A DNA stretch of 64,000 bases from Streptomyces cyanogenus (GTDB taxonomy: Bacteria; Actinomycetota; Actinomycetes; Streptomycetales; Streptomycetaceae), in the NCBI RefSeq assembly GCF_017526105.1, contig NZ_CP071839.1, positions 3,774,001-3,838,000 of the forward strand, given 5' to 3'. This document shows, piece after piece, positions 53,112-61,979 of this stretch. The notes beneath the pieces were generated by a model. It had not been told where the DNA came from, ran no database searches, and was given only the letters and a program-made list of their open reading frames with translations. The first letter of the stretch is position 1; every line of letters starts with the position of its first letter. The position numbers and the translations under genes were made by a program.

Positions 53112-56100
53112 GTGAGCTATCTGCGCCTTCCCCACCTCAGCGGCGACCTGCTGTGCTTCGTCGCCGAGGACGACCTCTGGCTGGCTCCGCTCGACACCCC
53201 CGGCCGCGCCTGGCGGCTCACCGTGGACCGCACCAAGGCCGGCCACCCGCGCTTCGCCCCCGACGGCCGCCGGATCGCCTACACGACCTGGCGCAGCCTC
53301 GTCCCCGAGATCCACCTCGTCGACGTCGACGGCGGCCCCGCACGGCAGCTGACGTACTGGGGCAGCGCCGACACCCAGGTCTGCGGCTGGACCCCGGACG
53401 GCGACATCCTGGCCGTCGCCTCCCACGGCCAGCCCTTCTCCCACTTCACCTGGGCCTACAAGGTCCCCGCCGACGGCGACCCGGGCGGGCGGCTGCCCTG
53501 GGGCCCGGTCGCCGACATCCAGGTCGCCGACCTCGCCGGCGAGCGCAAGACCCTGCTGCTCACCGGCACCCCGCCGCACGAACCGGCCTCCTGGAAGCGG
53601 TACCGCGGCGGCGCCATGGGCCGGCTGTGGCTGCACGGGCAGCGCCTGTTGCCGGACCTCGACGGCCATCTGGCCTCCCCCCTGTTCGTCGCCGGCCGGA
53701 TCGCCTTCCTCTCCGACCACGAGGGCGTCGGCAACCTCTACTCCTGCGCCTACGACGGCACCGACCTGCGCCGCCACACCGACCACGACGCCTTCTACGC
53801 CCGGCACGCCTCCAGCGACGGGGAACGGGTGGTCTACCAGTGCGCGGGCGACCTGTGGCTGGTGGACGACTTCTCCCCGGCCGGCGCACCGCGCAGGCTC
53901 GACGTCCGGCTCGCCGGCCCGCGCACCGGCCGCCGCCCCTACCAGGTGCCCGCCGCACAGAACATCGACGGCGTCTCCGTGGACGAGACCGGCCGGGCCA
54001 GCGCGGTCGTCGTCCGCGGCAGCCTGTACTGGCTCACCCACCGCGACGGCCCGGCCCGTACGATCACCGAGACGCCCGGCGTCCGGGTGCGGCTGCCGGA
54101 GATGCTGGGCTCCACCGGGCAGGTCGCCTACGTCACCGACGCCGAGGGCGAGGACGCCGTCGAGATCGCCCACCTCCCCCGCGCCACCGGCGCGCGCGCC
54201 CCCCGCCGCCCGGCCTCCGGAGACCTGGGCCGGGTCCTGGAGCTGGCCTGCGACCCCCAGGGCGAACGCCTGGCCGTCGCCTCCCACGACGGCCGCCTGC
54301 TGCTGATCGACGTCACGGAGGAGGAGGGTGCAGAGGATGCGGAGGAAAGGGAGGAAGGGGAGGGAGAGCCCGGTGCCGCCGGCCCGCGCGGGGAGGTCAC
54401 CGAGCTGATCCGGTCCGCCAACGGCCCGGTCCGCGACCTCGCCTTCTCCCCCGACGGCTCCTGGCTCACCTGGTCCCACCCCGGCATCGGCCGCACCCTG
54501 CGCCAGATCAAGCTGGCCCGCATCAAGGACCGGCTGATCGTGGACGTGACGAACGGCCGCTTCGAGGACGAGAACCCGGTCTTCACCCGCGACGGCCGCT
54601 ACCTCGCCTTCCTCTCCTGGCGCGGCTTCGACCCGGTCTACGACGTGCACACCGGCGACCTGTCCTTCCCGCTCGGCTGCCGCCCCTACCTGGTCCCGCT
54701 CTCCTCCGCGACCCCGTCCCCCTTCGCCCTCAACCCCGAGGGCCGCCCGGCCGCCGGCGGGCTCGACCCGCTGGAGGACGAGGAGACCGGTGAAGCCGGC
54801 GCGGTGACGGTCGAGGTGGAGGGCCTGGCGAACCGGGTCACGCCGTTCCCGGTCATCGCCTCCAAGTACTCGGCGCTGTACCCGGTCGCGGGCGGCGGCC
54901 TGGTCTGGCTGCGCTGGCCGATCTCCGGGGCGCTCGGCGAGACCTTCGCCAATCCCGCCGACATCAGCGGCCGCCCGACCCTGGAGTACTTCAACCTCAC
55001 CAAGGCGAAGAAGGCGGAACTGGTCGACCACCTGGACTGGTTCGCGGTGAGCGGCGACGGCACCCGGCTGGTCGTCGTGGACGAGGGCGACCTGCGGGCG
55101 GTGCCGTCCACCGAGATCGGCGACGCCGACTCGACCGTCTGGATCGACGTACGCCGCATCCTGCACGTGGCCGACCCGCCCGCCGAGTGGCGCCAGGCGT
55201 ACGACGAGGCGGGGCGGCTGATCCGCGCCTACTTCTGGGACCCGGGCATGTGCGGCATCGACTGGGACGCGGTGCTCGACCAGTACCGCCCCCTGGTCGA
55301 ACGGGTCGCGTCCCCCGACGAGTTCGCCGACCTGCTCCGCGAGGTCCTCGGTGAACTGGGCACCTCCCACGCCTACGTTACCGCCGCCCGCCGCAACGAG
55401 GGCCCGTCCCACTACCAGCGCTGGCAGGGCCTCCTCGGCGCCAACTTCGTCCGCCGCGACGGCCACTGGGTGGTCAAGCGGATCCTGCCCGGCGACTCCT
55501 CCGACTCCAAGGCCCGCTCCCCGCTGGCCGGCACGGGCATCCGCGAGGGCGCCGTCCTCACCCACGTCGACGGCCGCCCGGTCGACCCGGTCACCGGCCC
55601 CTATCCCCTGCTCGCCGGCTCGGGCGGTACGACCGTGGAGCTGACCTTCCTGCCCGCCGAGGGCGAGACCGGGCACGCCCGGCGGGTCGCCGTCGTCCCG
55701 CTCATCGACGAACGGCCGCTGCGCTACCAGGACTGGGTGGCCAAACGCCGCGAGGTCGTACGCGAGTTGAGCGACGGCAAGTGCGGCTACCTGCACATCC
55801 CCGACATGGGCGGCTCCGGCTGGGCCCAGTTCAACCGCGACCTGCGCATGGAGGTGTCCCGGCCCGCGCTGATCGTGGACGTGCGCGGCAACGCGGGCGG
55901 GCACATCAGCGAACTCGTCATCGAGAAGCTGACCCGGACCATCCTGGGCTGGGACCTGACCCGGGAGGCGCAACCGGTGTCGTACACCTCGAACGCCCCG
56001 CGCGGCCCGGTGGTCGCGCTGGCCGACGAGGCGACCTCGTCCGACGGCGACATGATCACGGCGGCCTTCAAGCTGCTCGAACTCGGCCCGGTCGTCGGCC

Positions 56101-56408
56101 AGCGCACCTGGGGCGGAGTCGTCGGCATGACCGGCCGGCACCGCCTCGGCGACGGCACGGTCATCACCGTCCCGATGAACGCGGCCTGGTTCGACGCCTA
56201 CGGCTGGTCCGTGGAGAACCACGGCGTCGCCCCCGACCTGGAGATCCTGCGCACCCCCCTCGACTGGGCGGAGGGCCGCCACGCCCAGCTCGCCGACGCG
56301 GTGGAACTCGCCCTGGAACTCCTGGAGTCCAACCCGGCGGCGGTTCCCCCCGACTACAGCGACGTCCCGAACCGCTCCCGGCCGAAACTCCCCCCGAGGG
56401 CGACCTGA
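53112..56408 (+). CDS. Tricorn-type serine protease
   Basis: A 1098-residue cytoplasmic protease that degrades oligopeptides downstream of the proteasome. Order of domains: beta-propeller modules (residues 1-about 680, with WD-like turns such as FAPDGRRIAYTTW), a C1 helical region, a PDZ domain (about 780-870) and a C2 catalytic domain. Catalytic residues align with Thermoplasma tricorn at a constant offset of 12 in the C2 region: His753 in TSHAYV, nucleophile Ser977 in TSSDGD, and Glu1035 in VENHG. An acidic insert (about 400-425) is specific to this protein. GTG 53112 is used; its ribosome binding site is very close to the start. Confidence 0.95.
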   Translation: MSYLRLPHLSGDLLCFVAEDDLWLAPLDTPGRAWRLTVDRTKAGHPRFAPDGRRIAYTTWRSLVPEIHLVDVDGGPARQLTYWGSADTQVCGWTPDGDILAVASHGQPFSHFTWAYKVPADGDPGGRLPWGPVADIQVADLAGERKTLLLTGTPPHEPASWKRYRGGAMGRLWLHGQRLLPDLDGHLASPLFVAGRIAFLSDHEGVGNLYSCAYDGTDLRRHTDHDAFYARHASSDGERVVYQCAGDLWLVDDFSPAGAPRRLDVRLAGPRTGRRPYQVPAAQNIDGVSVDETGRASAVVVRGSLYWLTHRDGPARTITETPGVRVRLPEMLGSTGQVAYVTDAEGEDAVEIAHLPRATGARAPRRPASGDLGRVLELACDPQGERLAVASHDGRLLLIDVTEEEGAEDAEEREEGEGEPGAAGPRGEVTELIRSANGPVRDLAFSPDGSWLTWSHPGIGRTLRQIKLARIKDRLIVDVTNGRFEDENPVFTRDGRYLAFLSWRGFDPVYDVHTGDLSFPLGCRPYLVPLSSATPSPFALNPEGRPAAGGLDPLEDEETGEAGAVTVEVEGLANRVTPFPVIASKYSALYPVAGGGLVWLRWPISGALGETFANPADISGRPTLEYFNLTKAKKAELVDHLDWFAVSGDGTRLVVVDEGDLRAVPSTEIGDADSTVWIDVRRILHVADPPAEWRQAYDEAGRLIRAYFWDPGMCGIDWDAVLDQYRPLVERVASPDEFADLLREVLGELGTSHAYVTAARRNEGPSHYQRWQGLLGANFVRRDGHWVVKRILPGDSSDSKARSPLAGTGIREGAVLTHVDGRPVDPVTGPYPLLAGSGGTTVELTFLPAEGETGHARRVAVVPLIDERPLRYQDWVAKRREVVRELSDGKCGYLHIPDMGGSGWAQFNRDLRMEVSRPALIVDVRGNAGGHISELVIEKLTRTILGWDLTREAQPVSYTSNAPRGPVVALADEATSSDGDMITAAFKLLELGPVVGQRTWGGVVGMTGRHRLGDGTVITVPMNAAWFDAYGWSVENHGVAPDLEILRTPLDWAEGRHAQLADAVELALELLESNPAAVPPDYSDVPNRSRPKLPPRAT

Positions 56409-56427
56409 AAACGAGGGGCAGCGCAAG

Positions 56428-56458
56428 AAGGGGCGCGGGGAACTGCGTGACCAGCCCC
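56428..56458 (-). repeat. Third copy of the GCGCGGGGAACTGCG dispersed repeat
   Basis: Reads GGGGCGCGGGGAACTGCGTGACC on the plus strand, the opposite orientation to the copies at 23896 and 23953. It lies in the tricorn 3' gap (56409-56563). Confidence 0.7.
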
Positions 56459-56563
56459 GACGCACCCGCACCCGACAGACGACCGAGCCCCCGAAAAGGA
56501 ACGCAGGGCACCCCCCGAGACAGGGGGCACCCCACGTCAACCGGCCAAAGCCGAGCGCAGCGG

Positions 56564-56782
56564 CTAGGCGTCGTAGTCCCGGTCGAACCGGTCCTCCACC
56601 TGCTGCTCCGTGTCCTCGATGTCACGGTAGTTCTGACCGCCCCGCTCAGGCGGCTGCTGGCCCTGACGGCCCTGCTGCCCCTGGCGGCCCTGCTGACCGC
56701 GCTGGCCGATCTTCTCGCGGCCCTGGTCCATCTTCTCCTTGGCCTGGCGCGACTTGTCCTGGAACTGGTCCTTCATACCCAT
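56564..56782 (-). CDS. Small hydrophilic Gln/Gly-rich protein
   Basis: A 72-residue charged protein (MGMKDQFQDKSRQAKEKMDQ then a GRQGQQ repeat and an acidic NYRDIEDTEQQVEDRFDRDYD end). The first 30 residues look like a CsbD-like amphipathic helix and the middle holds about three QGRQGQQ repeats. Such small stress-type proteins are frequent in Streptomyces. The start is ATG 56782 or 56776. Its function is unknown. Confidence 0.65.
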   Translation of the reverse strand: MGMKDQFQDKSRQAKEKMDQGREKIGQRGQQGRQGQQGRQGQQPPERGGQNYRDIEDTEQQVEDRFDRDYDA

Positions 56783-56870
56783 GTGGGTTCACTCCCGTGA
56801 TGAGTGGGGGTTCGGCCCCTCTGTGGGGCCTCGACCAGGTTCACACGGGCGAACACGCGCTGCATGTCGA

Positions 56871-57755
56871 TCAGTTACGGAGCGTAGTACGCGCGGCCTC
56901 GTCGGCCGCCCCACCTGCGCCGACGAGCCCGGAGCGCACCCCCTTCAGGCGCGGCGCGAACCGCTTCATCTCACGCTGCCCGACCGCCCCGATGAGCGCC
57001 GGCAGATATCCGCGCACCCCCTGCATGCCGCGCAGCCACCACTGCCCGTACACGTGTGCCGAGCGCCGCTCGATCCCGGCGACCAGCCGGTCCACCGTCG
57101 GGCCCAGCGGGTACGTCTTGTTCGCCGGCCACGTCAGCCGCTGCCGCAGCTCCCGCATGACGTCGTCCTGGTCGGCGCCGCGCACCATGTCGGTGTCGGT
57201 CCAGGACAGGTACGCGACGCCCACGCGCACGCCCTGGTAGCCGACCTCGGCACGCAGGCTGTGCGCGTACGCCTCCACGCCCGACTTGGACGCGCAGTAC
57301 GCCGTCATCATCGGCGCCGGCGTGATCGCGGCGAGCGAGGCGACCTGGAGAAGGTAGCCGCGGCTCTCCACCAGCACCGGCAGGAACGCGCGCGCGGTCA
57401 CCGCCGAGCCGATCAGGTTCACCTCGATCACCCGCCGCCAGGCCTGCGGATCGGACTCGGCGAACGGACCGCCGGTCGCCACACCGGCGTTGGCCACCAC
57501 GATGTCGACCTTCCCGAAGCGCTCCTTCACCTCCTGCGCGACCCTGCTCATCGTCTCGTGGTCGGTGACGTCGGCGTACCAGTGGGCGCTGTCGCTGTGC
57601 AGCCGCCCGGAGACCTCCTTGAGCGCCTCCTCCTCCAGTCCGACCAGCGCGACCTTCGCGCCGCGCGCGGAGAGCTTGCGCGCCAGCAGCTCGCCGACGC
57701 CGCGCGCCGCCCCGGTGACGACCGCGACCTGCCCTTCGAGGCTGACCCTGCTCAT
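56871..57755 (-). CDS. Short-chain dehydrogenase/reductase (SadH-like)
   Basis: A 294-residue SDR. The NAD(P)-binding TGAARGVGE is at about 14-22, NAG appears in VANAG near residue 90, and the catalytic Ser and YxxxK read VASLAAI and YCASK. The C-terminal extension resembles mycobacterial SadH. The ATG overlaps the hydrolase stop (ATGA). It is the third gene of the monooxygenase-hydrolase-SDR operon, where it would oxidise an alcohol or reduce a ketone feeding the monooxygenase. Confidence 0.9.
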   Translation of the reverse strand: MSRVSLEGQVAVVTGAARGVGELLARKLSARGAKVALVGLEEEALKEVSGRLHSDSAHWYADVTDHETMSRVAQEVKERFGKVDIVVANAGVATGGPFAESDPQAWRRVIEVNLIGSAVTARAFLPVLVESRGYLLQVASLAAITPAPMMTAYCASKSGVEAYAHSLRAEVGYQGVRVGVAYLSWTDTDMVRGADQDDVMRELRQRLTWPANKTYPLGPTVDRLVAGIERRSAHVYGQWWLRGMQGVRGYLPALIGAVGQREMKRFAPRLKGVRSGLVGAGGAADEAARTTLRN

Positions 57756-58777
57756 GCGCCCTCCTTGATCCGACCGATCTGCTCGGTGTGCTTGGTCTGC
57801 TCGGTGTGCTCGGTCCGCTCGGCCTGCTCGGACCGCTCGGCCTGCGCGGGGATGGAACCACGCGCGGGAGCGGTCCCCGTGACGTACGCCCCGACGAGTT
57901 CCCGGATCCGGCCGGTCACCGGCTCCGGCGCCTCGATCGGGGTCATGTGGCCGACGCCGGGCAGCTCGGTCAGCCCGACGCAGTTCGGCAGCGCGGCGAC
58001 CAGCGCCCGGGCGTGCACCGGGGGCGTGAGCCGGTCGTCCGTACCCTGCACCACCGCGGTGGGCAGGTCCAACTCCCGCACCCCGTGGTCGAGATCGAGC
58101 GCCGAGAGGACGGCCGACCAGGCGTGGCGCACGGCGCGCGGGCAGGCGTGCACGATCCGCGCGCACGCCTCCACCATGTGCGGGGCGGAACCGGCGCCCA
58201 TGGTGGCGTACTTGAGGATGCGCTTGCCCACCGGCGTGACCGGCCCCAGGGGAGCGCGCGAACCGAGGACCCGCCCGGTGATCCAGGTGCGCACCCGCCC
58301 GGCGCGCAACGGCACCACGCGCGCCTCCGCGACCAGCCGCGAACTGCCCGTGCTGCACAGCAGGACGGCGGCGGCGTGCTCTCGGAAGCGGGGCCGCCCG
58401 GCCGCCGCCATGACCGTCATGCCGCCCATGGAGTGGCCGACGACGAGCGCCTTCTCCCCGGGCGCGAGCGTCTCCGCGAGCACCGCTTCGAGATCGTCCG
58501 CCAGCGCCCGGGGCGTGCACGCCGGGCTCGCGGGACTGCGCCCGTGCCCCCTCTGGTCGTAGGCGATCACCCGGTGGTCGGTGGCCAGGTCCCGGATCTG
58601 CGCTGCCCAGAAGGCCGTCGAGCAGGTCCAGCCGTGGGCGAGGACCACCGGGGGCGCCCCCTCGGGGCCGTGCACCTCGACGTGCAGCCGCGCGCCGTCG
58701 GCGGAGACGGCGGTGAGGGTGCGGGCCGGGACGGGCGGGGCGTAGGGGCCGTCCGCGGCCGAGGCGACGGGGCTCAC
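57752..58777 (-). CDS. Alpha/beta hydrolase with a C-terminal tripeptide-repeat tail
   Basis: A 341-residue hydrolase. The oxyanion block AHGWTCST, nucleophile elbow GHSMGG (Ser116), acid GTDDRLTPP and His in GVGHM form a complete triad. It resembles LipR of the mymA operon. The GTG start overlaps the FMO stop (GTGA). The last 35 residues contain seven tripeptides of [AST]E[RQH] type, encoded by 9-bp repeats at 57779-57841, and are probably a flexible tail. Confidence 0.9.
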   Translation of the reverse strand: MSPVASAADGPYAPPVPARTLTAVSADGARLHVEVHGPEGAPPVVLAHGWTCSTAFWAAQIRDLATDHRVIAYDQRGHGRSPASPACTPRALADDLEAVLAETLAPGEKALVVGHSMGGMTVMAAAGRPRFREHAAAVLLCSTGSSRLVAEARVVPLRAGRVRTWITGRVLGSRAPLGPVTPVGKRILKYATMGAGSAPHMVEACARIVHACPRAVRHAWSAVLSALDLDHGVRELDLPTAVVQGTDDRLTPPVHARALVAALPNCVGLTELPGVGHMTPIEAPEPVTGRIRELVGAYVTGTAPARGSIPAQAERSEQAERTEHTEQTKHTEQIGRIKEGA

Positions 58778-60282
58778 GCGGCGGCCTCGCTCTTCCGCCC
58801 GGAGACCACCGCGGGCTTGCGGATCACCTCGTACTCCGCGAGGTCGACCCGCCGGGTCGCGCGCCGGAACTCGGTCGTCGTGCCCGGCCAGATGGTGGTG
58901 TTGCGACCGCTCGCGTCCAGGTACCAGCTGGTGCAGCCACCGGTGTTCCAGACGGTGCGCTTCATGCGCTCCTGCACCCTGTGGTTCCAGGCGTCGACGG
59001 CGGCGGGCCGGGCGACGAGGGCGGTACCCCCGCCGAGGACGTCCAGCTGCCGCAGATAGTCGGCCATGTAGTTCAGCTGGGACTCGATCATGAGGATCAT
59101 CGAGGAGTTCCCGAGGCCGGTGTTGGGCCCGATGATCGTCATCCAGTTCGGGAACCCGGCCGCCGAGGCGCCGCGCAGCGCCCGCATGCCGTTCTTCCAG
59201 GACTCGGCCAGCGTGATGCCCTCCGCGCCCACCACCCGCTCGGCGATGGGCATGTCCGTGACGTGGAAGCCCGTACCGAAGATGATCACGTCGGCCTCGG
59301 CCTCCGTGCCGTCGGCCGCCACGACCGTGGACCCGCGGATCTCGCTCAGTCCGCTGGCCACGACGTCCACGTTCGGCCTGGTCAGCGCCGGGTAGTACGT
59401 GCTGGACAGCAGGATGCGCTTGCAGCCGATGCGGTAGTCCGGGGTGAGCTTGGCGCGCAGGGCGGGGTCCTTGACGGCGCGGGCCATGTTCCGCCTGGCG
59501 AGCTGCTCGATCAGGCCGAGTTCGTCCGGGTGCTTGGTGAACGCCTGCACCTGGAGTTCCCGGATGCCCCACAGCAGGCCACGCCGGGCCTGGGCGGTGA
59601 CGGGCAACCGCCGGTGCAGCCAGCGTTCGGCACCACTGATCGCGCGGTCGACGCGGGGCATCACCCAGGGCGGGGTGCGCTGGAAGAGGGTGAGCCGGCC
59701 GACCTGCGGCTGGATGGCCGGCACGATCTGGATCGCGGAGGCGCCGGTGCCGACCATGGCGACCCGCTTGCCGCGCAGGTCGTGGTCGTGGTCCCAGCGG
59801 GCGGAGTGGAACACCTTGCCCGGGAACGACGCGAGCCCCGGGATCTCGGGGATCTTCGGGTCGGACAGCGGCCCGGTGGCGGAGACCACGACATCGGCCG
59901 ACAGCGCCCCGCGGGTGGTCTCGATGTTCCACCGCAGGTTCTCGCCGTCCCAGGTCATCAGCTTGACCTCGGAACCGAGGCGGAGGTGCGGGCGCAGGCC
60001 GAAGAGGTCGGTGACGTGCTCCAGGTAGGCGCGGATGTGGCGCTGCCCGGAGAAGGTGCGCGGCCAGTCGGGGTTGGGCGCGAAGGAGAAGGAGTACAGG
60101 TGCGAGGGCACGTCGCAGGCGCACCCGGGGTAGCTGTTGTCCCGCCAGGTGCCGCCGACGCCGTCGGCCCGCTCCAGGACGACGAAATCGGTGATTCCCT
60201 CACGGCGCAGCCGCACGGCGGCCCCCAGACCGCCGAACCCGGACCCGATCACCGCCACCCGTACATGCTCGTGCTCGGCCAT
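58774..60282 (-). CDS. Flavin-containing Baeyer-Villiger-type monooxygenase (MymA-like)
   Basis: A 502-residue FAD/NADPH enzyme. The FAD motif VIGSGFGG is at 11-18 and GGTWRDNSYPGCACDVPS follows at 43-60. The BVMO fingerprint FPGKVFHSARWDH spans 153-165, and the NADP motif VGTGASA is at 177-183. It inserts oxygen next to a ketone carbonyl, giving esters. It is the first gene of the operon, divergent from MerR. The order FMO, LipR-like hydrolase, SadH-like SDR matches the first three genes of the M. tuberculosis mymA operon. ATG 60282 is chosen over ATG 60303 because of the GGAGGC ribosome binding site. Confidence 0.93.
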   Translation of the reverse strand: MAEHEHVRVAVIGSGFGGLGAAVRLRREGITDFVVLERADGVGGTWRDNSYPGCACDVPSHLYSFSFAPNPDWPRTFSGQRHIRAYLEHVTDLFGLRPHLRLGSEVKLMTWDGENLRWNIETTRGALSADVVVSATGPLSDPKIPEIPGLASFPGKVFHSARWDHDHDLRGKRVAMVGTGASAIQIVPAIQPQVGRLTLFQRTPPWVMPRVDRAISGAERWLHRRLPVTAQARRGLLWGIRELQVQAFTKHPDELGLIEQLARRNMARAVKDPALRAKLTPDYRIGCKRILLSSTYYPALTRPNVDVVASGLSEIRGSTVVAADGTEAEADVIIFGTGFHVTDMPIAERVVGAEGITLAESWKNGMRALRGASAAGFPNWMTIIGPNTGLGNSSMILMIESQLNYMADYLRQLDVLGGGTALVARPAAVDAWNHRVQERMKRTVWNTGGCTSWYLDASGRNTTIWPGTTTEFRRATRRVDLAEYEVIRKPAVVSGRKSEAAA

Positions 60283-60314
60283 CCCGAAGCCTCCACGCAT
60301 CACCTAGGAAACCT

Positions 60315-60330
60315 GCCAGTGATTACTGGC
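60315..60330. promoter_or_regulatory. Inverted repeat GCCAGT-N4-ACTGGC in the FMO/MerR gap
   Basis: A perfect 6-bp inverted repeat with a 4-bp centre, 33 bp upstream of the FMO start. A second, imperfect dyad GGAAGT-T-ACCTCC lies at 60381-60393, before the MerR -10 TAGGCT (60403-60408), which is six bases from the GTG. Either could be the MerR site. Confidence 0.45.
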
Positions 60331-60414
60331 GCAATGGGACTGTAGAGCAGCTCCGTACCGAGCGGTAGGGGGCGGGAGAAGGAAGTTACCTCCGGTACGC
60401 CATAGGCTGCGGGC

Positions 60415-61080
60415 GTGGCAGAGGACGCAGAAACCCAGGAAGGTCCCCGCGAGTACCGCATGGAGGAACTGGCCCGGCTGGCCGGCGTCACCGTGCGCAC
60501 CCTGCGCTTCTACCGCGAGCGCAAGCTGCTCCCACCACCCCGCCGCGAGGGCCGCATCGCCTGGTACGACGACCACCACCTGGCCCGGCTGCGCACCATC
60601 GCCGCCCTGCTGGAGCGCGGCCACACCCTGAACGGCATAGCGGAACTCGCCGAGGCCCTCGACCAGGGCCGGGACGTCGCCGACCTGCTCGGCGTCGGCA
60701 CCCCCACCGAGGAGGAGCCGGTCCGCCTCACCCCGGAGGAACTCGCCGCCCGCTTCGAGGGCGAGGTCACTCCCGAGAACCTCGCCGCCGCCATGGAGCT
60801 GGGCTACCTCGGCACCGACGGCGACGAGATCGTCCACATCAGCCGGCGCCTGCTGGACGTCTCCTCCGCACTGGTCCGCGAGGGCATCCCGCTCGCCGAG
60901 GTACTGGCGGCCGGCGCCCGCGTCCGCGAACACGCCGACGCCCTGGCCGACCTCTTCACCACCCTGATCCTGCGGCACGCCCCCGAGGAGGACCTACGCC
61001 GCCTGCGCCCCCTGGCCCGCAGCGTCGTGGAGGCGGAACTCTCCCTGGCCCTGGACCGCCGCCTGAACAAGCGGGACTGA
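60415..61080 (+). CDS. MerR family regulator of the monooxygenase operon
   Basis: A 221-residue MerR protein. The winged HTH is at about residues 14-80 (YRMEELARLAGVTVRTLRFY, then wing GRIAWYDDHHL). The C-terminal 140 residues form a helical effector domain without cysteine clusters, so a metal ligand is unlikely. The GTG start is six bases after TAGGCT, suggesting a leaderless transcript. It is divergent from the FMO operon (132-bp gap) and probably controls it. Confidence 0.9.
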   Translation: MAEDAETQEGPREYRMEELARLAGVTVRTLRFYRERKLLPPPRREGRIAWYDDHHLARLRTIAALLERGHTLNGIAELAEALDQGRDVADLLGVGTPTEEEPVRLTPEELAARFEGEVTPENLAAAMELGYLGTDGDEIVHISRRLLDVSSALVREGIPLAEVLAAGARVREHADALADLFTTLILRHAPEEDLRRLRPLARSVVEAELSLALDRRLNKRD

Positions 61081-61096
61081 ACGGGACCGAGCGGGA

Positions 61097-61900
61097 TCAG
61101 AGGTCGTAGACGACGGTCACCGGCGCGTGGTCCGACCACCGCTCGGCATGCGTGGCCGCGCGCTCGACGTACGCCTTGACCGCCTTGCCGGCCAGACCGG
61201 CCGTGGCCCCGTGGTAGTCGATGCGCCAGCCCGAATCGTTGTCGAAGGCCCGGCCCCGGTACGACCACCAGGTGTACGGCCCCTCGGCGTCCGGGTGGAG
61301 GGCGCGGACGACGTCGACGTAACCACCGTCCTGCGCGTCGAAGACGCGGTCGAGCCAGGCCCGCTCCTCGGGCAGGAACCCGGAGTTCCTGGTGTTGCCG
61401 CGCCAGTTCCTGAGGTCGGCCTGCCGGTGGGCGATGTTCCAGTCGCCGCAGACGAGGACCTCGCGCCCGTCGGCGGCGGCCCGCTCGCGCAGTTCCTTCA
61501 GGTGGGCGAGGAACTCGCCCATGAAGCGGATCTTCTCGTCCTGCCGCTCGGTGCCGACCTCGCCGGAGGGCAGGTAGAGGGAGGCGACGGTGACTCCGGG
61601 CAGATCGGCCTCCACGTAGCGGCCGCTGCCGTCGAACTCCGCCGAGCCGAAGCCGACGCGGACGCGGTCGGGCTCCCGGCGGGTGTAGAGGGAGACGCCC
61701 GCGCGGCCCTTGGCGGCGGCCGGGGCGTGCACGACGTGCCAGCCGTCGGGCTGCCGGACCTCCTCGGGCAGCTGGTGCGGCTCGGCGCGCACCTCCTGCA
61801 GGCAGACGACGTCCGCCTCGGTCCCGGCGAGCCACTCCACGAAGCCCTTCTTCGCGGCCGCCCGCAGTCCGTTCACGTTCACCGAGGTCACAGTCAGCAC
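61097..61900 (-). CDS. xth: Exodeoxyribonuclease III (ExoIII/AP endonuclease family)
   Basis: A 267-residue DNA-repair nuclease. Metal and catalytic blocks: SVNVNGLRAA at the start, CLQEVRAEP (Glu ligand), SLYLPSGE, CGDWNIAH (Asp/Asn) and the C-terminal RIDYH and WSDHAPV. It removes 3' blocks and incises abasic sites. GTG 61900 is chosen; a TATCGT box six bases upstream implies a leaderless transcript, with TTGCGG about 19 bp further up. It converges with merR (16-bp gap). Confidence 0.94.
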   Translation of the reverse strand: MLTVTSVNVNGLRAAAKKGFVEWLAGTEADVVCLQEVRAEPHQLPEEVRQPDGWHVVHAPAAAKGRAGVSLYTRREPDRVRVGFGSAEFDGSGRYVEADLPGVTVASLYLPSGEVGTERQDEKIRFMGEFLAHLKELRERAAADGREVLVCGDWNIAHRQADLRNWRGNTRNSGFLPEERAWLDRVFDAQDGGYVDVVRALHPDAEGPYTWWSYRGRAFDNDSGWRIDYHGATAGLAGKAVKAYVERAATHAERWSDHAPVTVVYDL

Positions 61901-61979
61901 CCGGGCACGATACCGGCACACTGGTCGCGGTCCGCAAAATCCAGGGCCCCACCCACTGCATAGAAGTACGATGCCCAGC

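Noticed and set aside
53040..56540. An 1166-residue antisense open frame across the tricorn gene
   Set aside because: Composition is an antisense artefact; the sense strand contains all tricorn catalytic residues.
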